Positions 26,329 through 33,691 of a stretch of 64,000 bases of DNA are shown piece by piece. Positions within the stretch are counted from its first letter, which is position 1; the number at the start of each line of letters is the position of its first letter. Origin of the DNA: Hanstruepera flava (lineage in GTDB: Bacteria; Bacteroidota; Bacteroidia; Flavobacteriales; Flavobacteriaceae). Location: contig NZ_JALJCW010000001.1 in the NCBI RefSeq assembly GCF_023634025.1, positions 1,029,501-1,093,500 on the forward strand, in the 5' to 3' direction. The translations under genes and the position numbers were made by a program. The notes beneath the pieces were generated by a model. The model was not told the origin of the DNA and made no database searches. It saw only the letters and a list, made by a program, of their open reading frames with translations.

Positions 26329-26407
26329 AAAAATTCCTAAACAGCATTACCTGTTCTAGGTTCAATGGGTATGATCTCAGCCGATAATTGGCACCCCTTT
26401 TTGAGAA
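26329..26407 (-). promoter_or_regulatory. TPP riboswitch
   Basis: On the minus strand the conserved core is in order: GGGGTGCC (26397-26390), GGCTGAGAT (to 26374), ATACCC, GAACCT, ACAGGTAATGC (to 26344). Closing arms are A-rich and T-rich. These are the hallmarks of the THI element, which binds thiamine pyrophosphate and turns off the downstream gene. Which platform it uses (transcription or translation) is unclear because a hairpin repeat fills the following segment. Confidence 0.95.
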
Positions 26408-26412
26408 CAGTG

Positions 26413-26442
26413 CAAATTTAATGATCAATTCATAATTAACAA
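26413..26442 (-). promoter_or_regulatory. Promoter of the riboswitch-controlled receptor
   Basis: Minus-strand TTG (26442-26440), 19-base spacer, TAAATTTG (26420-26413), the exact flavobacterial pattern, a few bases before the riboswitch. Confidence 0.75.
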
Positions 26443-26449
26443 TGAAAAA

Positions 26450-26857
26450 TCAAGTTATTTCTGGTGGTTTTCTATTGGCTTTTTTATCAGATTGTTGGCG
26501 CTTTTTTGCCAATCGTTTTAGCTTAACTGATTTAGGTATTTTGGTTGGTTTTCGCTTTTTGGGAATTACTAAACCTTGATTTATCAATTCTAAAAATCGC
26601 TTGATCACTAAATCTTTGTTTTTGTGTTGGCTACGACTGCCATCACTTTGCAGTATAAGCACTCCTTCAAATGTTAATCGGTTTGCCAGATTTTTAAACA
26701 ATAACTCTTTTTGCTCTTCTAGAAATACTTGGGAATTAGTTAAATCGAAACTTAACACAACCTTTGATGACACCTTATTGACATGCTGACCACCAGCGCC
26801 CGAACTACGGACAGCCTTAAACTGTAATTCTGATATCAAAGCCTGCTCATCAAACAT
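26450..26857 (-). CDS. arfB: Alternative ribosome-rescue factor ArfB (YaeJ-type hydrolase)
   Basis: A 135-residue codon-independent release factor that frees stalled ribosomes. The catalytic GGQ is at residues 22-24 within RSSGAGGQHVNKVSSKV, and the C-terminal tail is strongly basic (KKRKPTKIPKSVKLKRLAKKR), as needed to enter the empty mRNA channel. It begins one base after DUF4301 and is the last gene of the operon that contains the thiamine transport genes; any functional link is unclear. Confidence 0.95.
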   Translation of the reverse strand: MFDEQALISELQFKAVRSSGAGGQHVNKVSSKVVLSFDLTNSQVFLEEQKELLFKNLANRLTFEGVLILQSDGSRSQHKNKDLVIKRFLELINQGLVIPKKRKPTKIPKSVKLKRLAKKRQQSDKKANRKPPEIT

Positions 26858-26858
26858 C

Positions 26859-28409
26859 TTATTTTATTTGATGAGTTGGTTTTAACAAATCTGTGACTGT
26901 TTTTACAGGGTTGAATGTAATTAAAGGCACTTCAACGAAAATAGAATTCCAATTAGCCATACTGCCATTCCAAAGTCCAGGTAACTCTAAAGCCTTAAGC
27001 TCTTTACCTGTTTTGGTTTTCATGGTAATAAAAGCTGTTTTAGGATCAACAAATGCCTCCAGATTAAAAGTATTGCCTTTATAATCTTTTATTCCACAAA
27101 CCAAGTCAACCGGATTAAAATGTGTGGCATGCTTAAGAATATTTTTTTGTCGTTTATCTTTTTTATTGATTTGAGCAGACTCAACTATCTGTAAAGAAAC
27201 TTGCCCACTTTCATCTTTCACCCAAAATGGCCCACCACCTGGTTCTCCTTCATTTTTCACCATACCGCAAACACGAATTGGTCGATTTAATTTTGTTCTT
27301 AAATATTCAATTTGATATTTTTTTGAATACTTTTCAAACTCACTGGATATTTTAGTATTGAGTTTATTACTTAAAAATTCAGCAATCTCAACCAAATGAC
27401 TTTCTGTTATATCTTGGTTCTCTAATTGTCTTAAATAATCGAATGTTTTGTTCTGGAGTGATACCAACAATCCAGCAAGAGCCTTTTTATAATTGGCTAC
27501 TTCTTTTTCATACTTAAAAACAACAACATTATCTATGTTTTTTATAAAAATGATGTCGGCTTCCTGTTCGTTTAAATTGTGTAGTAAGGCACCATGACCT
27601 GAAGGTCTGAACAACAAACTTCCATCCTCTAAACGAAATGGTTCATTTTCTGGAGTAACAGCAATAGTATCGGTAGATTCTTTTTGATACGAAAAAGATA
27701 TATGGAACTTTGTATTTGTTTTTCGTTCTACAATATCCTGAATACGTTTAAATTCATCATCAAAAATATGTTCGTATCGCTCTGAAATGGTGAAATGTAA
27801 ATGTGCTTTTTGCTGACTTGAAGCATATAGAGCGGCTTCAAATAAATGCTCTTCAAAAGCCGTTGAAATATGTCCCTTATATTGATGAAATGGTAGTAAA
27901 CCCTTTGGGAAAAATCCATAATTCAGTTTATCAGCATCCAACATGGTTTTTACAAAATAGTACCGATGCTCATCATTTGAAAACGCTTTATAGTCTGGAT
28001 AATGGGTTTCCATCTCCTTCTTAACTTCATCATAAAACGGAAACTTTTCTAAACCAACAAAAAACAGTGAAAGTGTAGAATCTTTTTCTTTGTTTAAATA
28101 GGCATTTAATGTTTCAATTTCAGGGTTGTAAGTTTCACTAAACTTGAACAGAGACTTAAACATGCGTGTTGCAGCTCCTGAAGCTGGCACAAATTTTAAT
28201 ATAGAATTATTGTCTCTTCGTAAATCAAACAAATCTATTAATCGTTGTTGTTCGTCTTCAGACATTTTCAATATCCCGTCGCCATAAGTTGCTGCTGAAA
28301 CCAAATTCACAAATGGCAAACCTTGTTTAAACAACTGTATTTGTTCTTTGACTTTAGCTTCGGTAAGACCTTTGCTTTTTATTTGAAGATAATCCTTTTC
28401 TAAAAGCAT
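26859..28409 (-). CDS. DUF4301 family protein
   Basis: A 516-residue protein known only as DUF4301 in Bacteroidota. It has no signal peptide. Near residues 73-84 is VPASGAATRMFK, which resembles the glycine-rich signature of sugar-nucleotide pyrophosphorylases (GxGTRM followed by Lys); FRPSGHGALLHNLNE near 267 and VCGMVKNEGEPGGGPFWVKD near 380 are other strongly conserved-looking parts. I infer a nucleotidyltransferase-like fold, but the function is unknown. It follows the NadR-like kinase without a gap and precedes arfB by one base. Confidence 0.85.
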   Translation of the reverse strand: MLLEKDYLQIKSKGLTEAKVKEQIQLFKQGLPFVNLVSAATYGDGILKMSEDEQQRLIDLFDLRRDNNSILKFVPASGAATRMFKSLFKFSETYNPEIETLNAYLNKEKDSTLSLFFVGLEKFPFYDEVKKEMETHYPDYKAFSNDEHRYYFVKTMLDADKLNYGFFPKGLLPFHQYKGHISTAFEEHLFEAALYASSQQKAHLHFTISERYEHIFDDEFKRIQDIVERKTNTKFHISFSYQKESTDTIAVTPENEPFRLEDGSLLFRPSGHGALLHNLNEQEADIIFIKNIDNVVVFKYEKEVANYKKALAGLLVSLQNKTFDYLRQLENQDITESHLVEIAEFLSNKLNTKISSEFEKYSKKYQIEYLRTKLNRPIRVCGMVKNEGEPGGGPFWVKDESGQVSLQIVESAQINKKDKRQKNILKHATHFNPVDLVCGIKDYKGNTFNLEAFVDPKTAFITMKTKTGKELKALELPGLWNGSMANWNSIFVEVPLITFNPVKTVTDLLKPTHQIK

Positions 28410-28979
28410 TTAATGGTTTTCATTTAATAATTTATCAATATGGAAAATTGCTAAATTTAAGCGTTCCTTTTTATTACCTTTTAACAACACAAAAGGTTTT
28501 TGGTGTTTAACTAGGGCCTCTCTAAAAGCTAAAAACATAGCCTCGCGCTCATTCGGTTTATCCCTTAAATCATCAGCTTCCCAAGGTGTGTCAATATAGG
28601 TCAAAAAATACAAATCGTACGTATTTTGTAAAGCATATTTTTCTAGAATTGGGTCGCAAGCACCAGAATAATAAGTTTCAGAATACACCTTGGTTTCCAA
28701 TAGATCTGTATCGCAAATTAATACCGAATCTGTTTTTTGGGCCAATTCATTTTCAAGTCTCATTTGTCCAATTGCTATAGGAAGCAAATCTTTTGACTCA
28801 CAAGTTTTACGTTCGTTATTCCATTTATCCTGCAAATATTCCCGAGCGTATTCTGGAACCCAAACAGAATTGTAATGTCTGGCCAACTGTTTGGACAATG
28901 TTGTTTTCCCAGTTGATTCTGGGCCGAATAAAACGACTTTTATACAGTTTGCCGGTTGTTGTTTAAGCTTTTCTTCCAT
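28410..28979 (-). CDS. NadR-like P-loop kinase, candidate thiamine kinase
   Basis: A 189-residue ATPase similar to the ribosylnicotinamide-kinase domain of NadR: P-loop FGPESTGKTTLS (residues 18-29), VPEYAREYL near 46, CDTDLLETKVYSETY as Walker B region near 109, and the lid-type DLRDKPNEREAMF. NadR's N-terminal regulator and adenylyltransferase domains are missing. It overlaps the 3' end of the PnuC-type transporter gene by 40 bases, so the two are translationally tied. In a thiamine context it would trap imported vitamin by phosphorylation; with nicotinamide riboside as substrate it would serve NAD salvage. The riboswitch next door and the thiamine-binding protein favour thiamine. Confidence 0.82.
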   Translation of the reverse strand: MEEKLKQQPANCIKVVLFGPESTGKTTLSKQLARHYNSVWVPEYAREYLQDKWNNERKTCESKDLLPIAIGQMRLENELAQKTDSVLICDTDLLETKVYSETYYSGACDPILEKYALQNTYDLYFLTYIDTPWEADDLRDKPNEREAMFLAFREALVKHQKPFVLLKGNKKERLNLAIFHIDKLLNENH

Positions 28980-29572
28980 GCTAAATATCCAAATATTGCT
29001 ATTATGGTAAACCCTAAATACTGGAGGCTAGTAAATGTAAATCCTTTATAGAAATATAAAGGCACTGAAATGACATCGCCAATAATCCAGAAAATCCAGT
29101 TTTCAATTTTACGCCTGGCCATAAGCCACATGCCCACAAAGAAAATAGCTGTGGTTAACGTATCTACATAAGCCACCCAACTAGTCCATTTATCAAAGGT
29201 TTGATATACCACAAAAACAAACACTAATGTTGCCAAAAATATTGCAGCACTCATGATATTTTCTTTTTTTGTGGTTGTTGAAATTGGTGTTACGTGGGTT
29301 TCATCTACTTTTCGAGTCCAAACATACCAACCATAAACACTCATAATAAAATAATACCCATTTATCATCATATCACCCAACAAACCCCATTTCAGTAATA
29401 GATATACAAAAATAAGTGTGCTAATCATACCTGTTGGAAAGACCCAGATTTTGTTCTGTTTTGAATACCAAACTGACAAAAACCCAAAAATAACAGCCAC
29501 AATTTCCAATACAATATCTACAGTATCATACCCTTGATACTGTCCGAAAAAAAAATCAAAAATGGGGTTCAT
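28940..29572 (-). CDS. pnuT: PnuC-family vitamin transporter, predicted thiamine-type (PnuT)
   Basis: A 210-residue inner-membrane protein with about seven helices and PnuC-family motifs: EIVAVIFGFLSVWYSKQNKIWVFPTG (in the first 55 residues), NGYYFIMSVYGWYVWTRK and NWIFWIIGDVISVPLYFYKG. PnuC proteins pass nicotinamide riboside; PnuT relatives pass thiamine by facilitated diffusion and need a kinase to trap it. It overlaps a thiamine-binding protein gene (17 bases) on one side and a NadR-like kinase gene on the other. I favour thiamine, but the ligand has not been shown by sequence alone. Confidence 0.85.
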   Translation of the reverse strand: MNPIFDFFFGQYQGYDTVDIVLEIVAVIFGFLSVWYSKQNKIWVFPTGMISTLIFVYLLLKWGLLGDMMINGYYFIMSVYGWYVWTRKVDETHVTPISTTTKKENIMSAAIFLATLVFVFVVYQTFDKWTSWVAYVDTLTTAIFFVGMWLMARRKIENWIFWIIGDVISVPLYFYKGFTFTSLQYLGFTIIAIFGYLAWKKSLNNNRQTV

Positions 29573-29816
29573 AATCGTGTCTATCAGTTTTTACGATTTT
29601 CATATATAACAAACCATTTTCCATAAGCTCAAAAGCTTCTTTGATTTCTGTTTGCAACAAGGCCATCACTTGATCATAATCGCCATAAACTTGAGTGCTT
29701 AATGGGTTTTCCAACACCTTTAAATTTGAAGCACGAAGTTTTTTAATAAAGTGTATAATTGCAGGTTCAAATTCATTCTGCAAAGGTGTTAACGTTAGTT
29801 CTACTGATATTTTCAT
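29556..29816 (-). CDS. YkoF/MTH1187-like thiamine-binding protein
   Basis: An 86-residue soluble protein with the single-domain ferredoxin-like pattern of the MTH1187/YkoF family: ISVELTLTPL at the N-terminus, HFIKKLRASNLKV, then PLSTQVYGDYDQVMALL. YkoF binds thiamine and its pyrimidine part. It has no signal peptide, so it is cytosolic. The gene overlaps the transporter gene by 17 bases. It probably binds incoming thiamine or its HMP half, as inferred from family and position. Confidence 0.82.
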   Translation of the reverse strand: MKISVELTLTPLQNEFEPAIIHFIKKLRASNLKVLENPLSTQVYGDYDQVMALLQTEIKEAFELMENGLLYMKIVKTDRHDYEPHF

Positions 29817-29829
29817 AAGCCTCTCTTAA

Positions 29830-29846
29830 TCTCTCCAAAGGAGAGA
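29830..29846. repeat. Palindrome before the thiamine-binding protein gene
   Basis: TCTCTCC, AAA, GGAGAGA: a perfect 7-bp-arm hairpin in the 57-base gap between the GGGP-synthase gene and the thiamine-binding gene. It may set relative expression or be another dispersed repeat. Confidence 0.5.
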
Positions 29847-29873
29847 AACAATCATGTGTTATTATTATCTATA

Positions 29874-30644
29874 TTAGTACTGTTGTTTCCTCTTTTGAGG
29901 AAATGTCTGCAGGACAAACGGGTTTTTAATTTCTTCAAAAAATGTTTCATCTTCTTCAAACGCTGTTCCTATAACAACTAAATCTGCTCCAGAACTATAA
30001 GCAGATACCAATTGTTGTTTTGATCTGATTCCTCCTCCAACAATTAAAGGAATCTTCAATTTGTTTTTAACTTGAGTAATTATTTCTGTAGTCACCGAAT
30101 GTATGGCTCCACTTCCTGCTTCAAGATATATGAGTTTCATTCCTAATAATTCGCCAGCTTTAGCTGTATCTGCTATTAACTGAACGTTTTTTCTTGGTAT
30201 TGGCATTGTTTCTGTTACACGTTGTACAGCCGTTTCTTTTCCGTTTTCAATTAAAATATATCCAGTTGGAATAACTTCTAAATTAGATTCTTCTAATAGA
30301 GAGATAGATTGAATATGTTTACCTATTAAATAATCTGGGTTTCTTCCTGATATTAAGGATAAAAATAAAAGCGCATCGGCTTCATTAGTAATTTGGGTAA
30401 TATCACCAGGAAATAATATCACAGGCAATTGTGTAAACTTTTTTATCTCTGAAACTATGGTTTCTGTTTGGCTTTTTTCAACTTCACTTCCTCCCACAAA
30501 AATATGTGTAGCAATTGATTCATTCACCTTATTGATAAAGGTTTCTGTATTGTCTAAAGGAAACTTGTCAGGATCTATAAGAACTGCCAACAACTTTTCG
30601 CCATTAGAAACAGAAAGTAATATGTTATTATAAATATGTTTCAT
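29874..30644 (-). CDS. Geranylgeranylglyceryl-phosphate synthase-like (GGGPS/PcrB family)
   Basis: A 256-residue TIM-barrel prenyltransferase. Family features are LLAVLIDPDKF near residues 18-28, FVGGSEVEK near 49-57, LFLSLISGRNPDYLIGKH, TGYILIENG and the phosphate-binding GSGA...IVGGGIRSKQQL and DLVVIGTAFEED. In archaea this enzyme joins glycerol-1-phosphate to a C20 prenyl group; group II bacterial members also occur in Bacteroidota, where their lipid product is not settled. It follows the phosphopantetheinyl transferase gene without a gap and probably opens the transcript into the thiamine genes. Confidence 0.92.
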   Translation of the reverse strand: MKHIYNNILLSVSNGEKLLAVLIDPDKFPLDNTETFINKVNESIATHIFVGGSEVEKSQTETIVSEIKKFTQLPVILFPGDITQITNEADALLFLSLISGRNPDYLIGKHIQSISLLEESNLEVIPTGYILIENGKETAVQRVTETMPIPRKNVQLIADTAKAGELLGMKLIYLEAGSGAIHSVTTEIITQVKNKLKIPLIVGGGIRSKQQLVSAYSSGADLVVIGTAFEEDETFFEEIKNPFVLQTFPQKRKQQY

Positions 30645-31274
30645 TTATGATGGCAAAGCAAAAGCGCAAGTAAAACCTTCAAATTCAAAAAAAGTCGTAT
30701 TATATCGATACTTCTTTTTCTCATAGTCAATCCAAGCGACAGTTGTTTCATCTTCAATTGCAAAAGGGATAACCAATGTATGCTGCAAAAAACTTAATCC
30801 TGGTGTGGCAAACAGTTTGTACAATGACTCTTTTACACACCAAATAACAGTTAACTTTCTCACGTATTCAGTATCTTCAACATTTAAATATTGCGATTCG
30901 TAATCCATAAACTTATGTGCAATACGGCCAATTTTTTCACGTTGCTTTTCGATATCAATTCCCACTTTAGAATCACTTACTACAACTGCTGAAAAATTAA
31001 ATGAGTGTGTTATTGAAATTTGTTTGCCATCCTTTAAATGTGGTTTGCCATTTTCGTCATAAAACAAGTCCGAATCCTGATAACCAAACTCTGCCAACAA
31101 ATGTCTAACACTTAAAAATCCACGTTGATGCAATTCACTTTTCATTCCTAAAACACGTTCCATATTTTCTGGTTTCAGGGTAATGGGATTTAGCAAATCA
31201 TCATAAGATTCCGTAATCTTCCAGATTTTAACAGTAGTTTGCGGATTGGGAGTAATGGATTTATATAGAGGCAT
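30645..31274 (-). CDS. 4'-phosphopantetheinyl transferase
   Basis: A 209-residue Sfp-type enzyme that moves phosphopantetheine from CoA to carrier proteins. Its two signature regions are present: VGIDIEKQREKIGRIAHKF (near 102-120) and WCVKESLYKLFATPG (near 144-158). No carrier-protein or synthase gene is near. It is divergent from ahcY, and its stop abuts the ATG of the GGGPS-like gene, so the two share a transcript. Confidence 0.92.
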   Translation of the reverse strand: MPLYKSITPNPQTTVKIWKITESYDDLLNPITLKPENMERVLGMKSELHQRGFLSVRHLLAEFGYQDSDLFYDENGKPHLKDGKQISITHSFNFSAVVVSDSKVGIDIEKQREKIGRIAHKFMDYESQYLNVEDTEYVRKLTVIWCVKESLYKLFATPGLSFLQHTLVIPFAIEDETTVAWIDYEKKKYRYNTTFFEFEGFTCAFALPS

Positions 31275-31297
31275 TTAATATTCTGAAAGTTATTAGT

Positions 31298-31305
31298 TAT
31301 CTTTG
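31298..31305 (+). promoter_or_regulatory. -7 element of ahcY
   Basis: TATCTTTG matches TAnnTTTG, 35 bases before the ATG. No clear TTG is seen at the -33 position, so strength is uncertain. Confidence 0.5.
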
Positions 31306-31340
31306 CAGTCGCAAATAATTACAAAGACAAATATAACAAT

Positions 31341-32657
31341 ATGAACACAAAAACTGTTGCCTACGTACCTAATAAGGTAAAAGATATGTCGCTAGCGGCA
31401 TGGGGACGAAAAGAGATTGAATTGGCTGAAGCCGAAATGCCAGGATTAATGAGTTTACGTGAAGAGTACAAAGACTCACAACCTTTAAAAGGCGCGCGTA
31501 TTGCAGGATGCTTACATATGACCATTCAAACTGCTGTTTTAATTGAAACCTTACAAGCTCTTGGTGCAGAAGTAACGTGGAGTTCTTGTAACATATTTTC
31601 TACTCAAGACCAGGCTGCCGCTGCCATTGCTGCTGCAGGTACCGCTGTTTATGCTTGGAAAAATATGACCGAGGAAGAATTTGATTGGTGTATTGAGCAA
31701 ACTCTGTTCTTTGGTGAAGACAGAAAACCACTTAACATGATATTAGATGATGGTGGTGATTTAACCAATATGGTATTAGACAAATACCCAGAATTAGTTC
31801 CTGGAATTAACGGTTTAAGTGAAGAAACCACTACAGGTGTTCACCGTTTATACGAGCGTATGGAAAAAGGCACGTTGCCAATGCCAGCGATAAACGTAAA
31901 CGATTCGGTTACTAAATCTAAATTTGATAACAAATATGGTTGCCGAGAAAGTGCTGTAGACGCTATTAGACGTGCAACTGATGTCATGCTAGCTGGTAAA
32001 CGTGTGGTTGTTTGTGGATATGGTGATGTTGGTAAAGGTACAGCAGCCTCTTTTAAAGGTGCTGGAAGTATTGTAACTGTTACTGAAATTGACCCAATTT
32101 GTGCTTTACAAGCGGCTATGGATGGTTTTGAAGTGAAGAAATTGGAAACCGTTGTTGGCAATGCAGATGTGGTTATTACAACTACTGGGAATAAAGATAT
32201 TGTTCGTGGTGAGCATTTTGAAGCTATGAAAGACAAAACCATTGTTTGTAACATTGGGCATTTTGATAATGAAATTGACATGGCTTGGTTAAACAAAAAC
32301 CACGGTAACACTAAAGATGAAATTAAGCCACAAGTTGACAAATACAACGTAAACGGTAAAGATGTCATTATTTTAGCTCAAGGTCGTTTAGTAAATTTAG
32401 GTTGCGCCACTGGACATCCAAGTTTTGTAATGAGTAACTCATTTACAAACCAAACCTTGGCTCAAATTGAACTTTGGAACAACAAAGATGCTTACGAAAA
32501 CAAAGTGTATATGTTGCCAAAACATCTTGATGAAAAAGTAGCAAAATTACATCTTGAAAAAATTGGTGTTGAGTTAACTGAACTTAAAAAAGACCAAGCA
32601 GAATATATTGGTGTTAAGGTTGAAGGGCCATACAAACCTGAATATTACAGATACTAA
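31341..32657 (+). CDS. ahcY: Adenosylhomocysteinase
   Basis: Hydrolyses S-adenosylhomocysteine to adenosine and homocysteine, keeping methylation going. The 438-residue length is standard. Visible elements are the substrate part [23 protein letters not shown]-like N-terminus, the NAD-binding [17 protein letters not shown] near 230-246, [11 protein letters not shown] near 306 and the C-terminal KPEYYRY whose Lys and Tyr reach into the partner subunit. A single-gene transcript with a -7 box and a terminator. Confidence 0.98.
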   Translation: MNTKTVAYVPNKVKDMSLAAWGRKEIELAEAEMPGLMSLREEYKDSQPLKGARIAGCLHMTIQTAVLIETLQALGAEVTWSSCNIFSTQDQAAAAIAAAGTAVYAWKNMTEEEFDWCIEQTLFFGEDRKPLNMILDDGGDLTNMVLDKYPELVPGINGLSEETTTGVHRLYERMEKGTLPMPAINVNDSVTKSKFDNKYGCRESAVDAIRRATDVMLAGKRVVVCGYGDVGKGTAASFKGAGSIVTVTEIDPICALQAAMDGFEVKKLETVVGNADVVITTTGNKDIVRGEHFEAMKDKTIVCNIGHFDNEIDMAWLNKNHGNTKDEIKPQVDKYNVNGKDVIILAQGRLVNLGCATGHPSFVMSNSFTNQTLAQIELWNNKDAYENKVYMLPKHLDEKVAKLHLEKIGVELTELKKDQAEYIGVKVEGPYKPEYYRY

Positions 32658-32711
32658 AATAGACCGCTAGCGCTTCTAGACTCTAGATCGCTTCGCTTTT
32701 AGATATTAGTC

Positions 32712-32741
32712 AACCCTTACAGAAATGTGAGGGTTTTTTAT
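32712..32741 (+). terminator. Terminator of ahcY
   Basis: AACCCTTACA / TGTGAGGGTT stem with one wobble pair, followed by a T-run, 55 bases after the ahcY stop. Confidence 0.85.
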
Positions 32742-32757
32742 TTAATTAAGCTCACTT

Positions 32758-32800
32758 CGTCACTTCGAGTGATTTCAATTTATTGAAATTGTATCGAGAA
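32758..32800 (-). repeat. A-type hairpin repeat, copy 5
   Basis: Inverted orientation: CGTCACTTCGAGT, arms ATTTCAAT / ATTGAAAT around TT, GTATCGAGAA. It is 22 bases from copy 6 and opposite to it. Confidence 0.8.
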
Positions 32801-32822
32801 GTTAAATTGATTATATTAACTG

Positions 32823-32866
32823 TTCTCGATACAAAATTCTTTACAAGAATTTTACTCGAACTGACG
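32823..32866 (+). repeat. A-type hairpin repeat, copy 6
   Basis: TTCTCGATAC, perfect 9-bp arms AAAATTCTT / AAGAATTTT around TAC, ACTCGAACTGACG. It ends 11 bases before the vsr ATG, so the vsr upstream region is almost all repeat. Confidence 0.82.
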
Positions 32867-32877
32867 TTTTATAATAA

Positions 32878-33351
32878 ATGGAATACCAAGAACCAAAAAT
32901 AAAAGTCCCTCGTTTTGAGGAATCTGCTGGATTTTATACCACTAAAAAGCGCTCAAAAATCATGAGTAAGATACGTGGTAAAAACACCAAACCTGAACTC
33001 TTGTTTCGTAAAGCACTTTGGGCAAAGGGAATAAGATATCGTGTGGACAGCAAACAACTTCCTGGCAAACCAGATATCTCCATAAAAAAATACAAATTGG
33101 CCATTTTTATTGATGGCGAATTTTGGCATGGTTACAATTGGCAAGAGCGCAAACTGTTCATCAAAAGTAATCGCAGATTTTGGCTACCAAAAATTGAACG
33201 CAATATGCAACGCGACAGGGAAGTGAATCGTCAATTGGAAGCATTGGGTTTTACAGTTTTTAGGTTTTGGAGTAAGGAAATCTTAACTGATTTAGACACC
33301 TGTGTCAAGGATGTTTTAATCTATATAGAAACCGGCAGAAACAACTGGTAA
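32878..33351 (+). CDS. vsr: Very short patch repair (Vsr-type) endonuclease, orphan
   Basis: A 157-residue Vsr: SKIRGKNTKPELLFRKALW (about 28-47), the PD-(D/E)xK-like core PGKPDISIKKYKLAIFIDGEFWHGYNW (Asp at about 64, within residues 61-87) and RFWSKEIL near the C-terminus. Vsr nicks at T:G mismatches arising from deaminated 5-methylcytosine and normally travels with a cytosine methyltransferase gene. None is in the window. The motif Cys/His zinc ligands of E. coli Vsr are not evident here. The upstream region consists of two facing hairpin repeats. Confidence 0.88.
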   Translation: MEYQEPKIKVPRFEESAGFYTTKKRSKIMSKIRGKNTKPELLFRKALWAKGIRYRVDSKQLPGKPDISIKKYKLAIFIDGEFWHGYNWQERKLFIKSNRRFWLPKIERNMQRDREVNRQLEALGFTVFRFWSKEILTDLDTCVKDVLIYIETGRNNW

Positions 33352-33354
33352 TAA

Positions 33355-33384
33355 AAAAACCCTTTCTTAATAGAAAGGGTTTTA
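33355..33384. terminator. Bidirectional terminator between vsr and rpmA
   Basis: AAAACCCTTTC / GAAAGGGTTTT stem with a seven-base loop between convergent genes. Confidence 0.88.
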
Positions 33385-33405
33385 ATATCTTAACAACACT
33401 GTTTC

Positions 33406-33666
33406 TTAAGCCTCAAAAGGCACAACAGAAACGTATGACTTGTTATCTTTTTTCTTTTCAAACTTTACAATACCATCAACTTTAGCATGTAATGTATGAT
33501 CTTTTCCAGCATAAACATTTTCACCTGGATTGTGTGCAGTACCTCTTTGTCTTACAATGATGTTACCTGCAACGGCAGCTTGACCACCAAAAATCTTAAC
33601 ACCTAATCGTTTCGATTCTGATTCTCTACCGTTTTTCGAACTTCCGACTCCTTTTTTATGTGCCAT
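33406..33666 (-). CDS. rpmA: 50S ribosomal protein L27
   Basis: An 86-residue protein beginning [21 protein letters not shown], the standard L27 N-terminus (first 21 residues) that reaches the peptidyl transferase centre, with [16 protein letters not shown] further in. It follows rplU by 25 bases on the same strand, the usual rplU-rpmA pair. Confidence 0.98.
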   Translation of the reverse strand: MAHKKGVGSSKNGRESESKRLGVKIFGGQAAVAGNIIVRQRGTAHNPGENVYAGKDHTLHAKVDGIVKFEKKKDNKSYVSVVPFEA

Positions 33667-33691
33667 TTTATTTCGATTTTATAGGGTTAAA

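Noticed and set aside
31841-32368. A 175-codon open frame on the minus strand opposite ahcY
   Set aside because: It lies wholly inside a well-supported gene, and its product is Ser/Thr/Pro-rich with no domain; it mirrors the codon pattern of ahcY.
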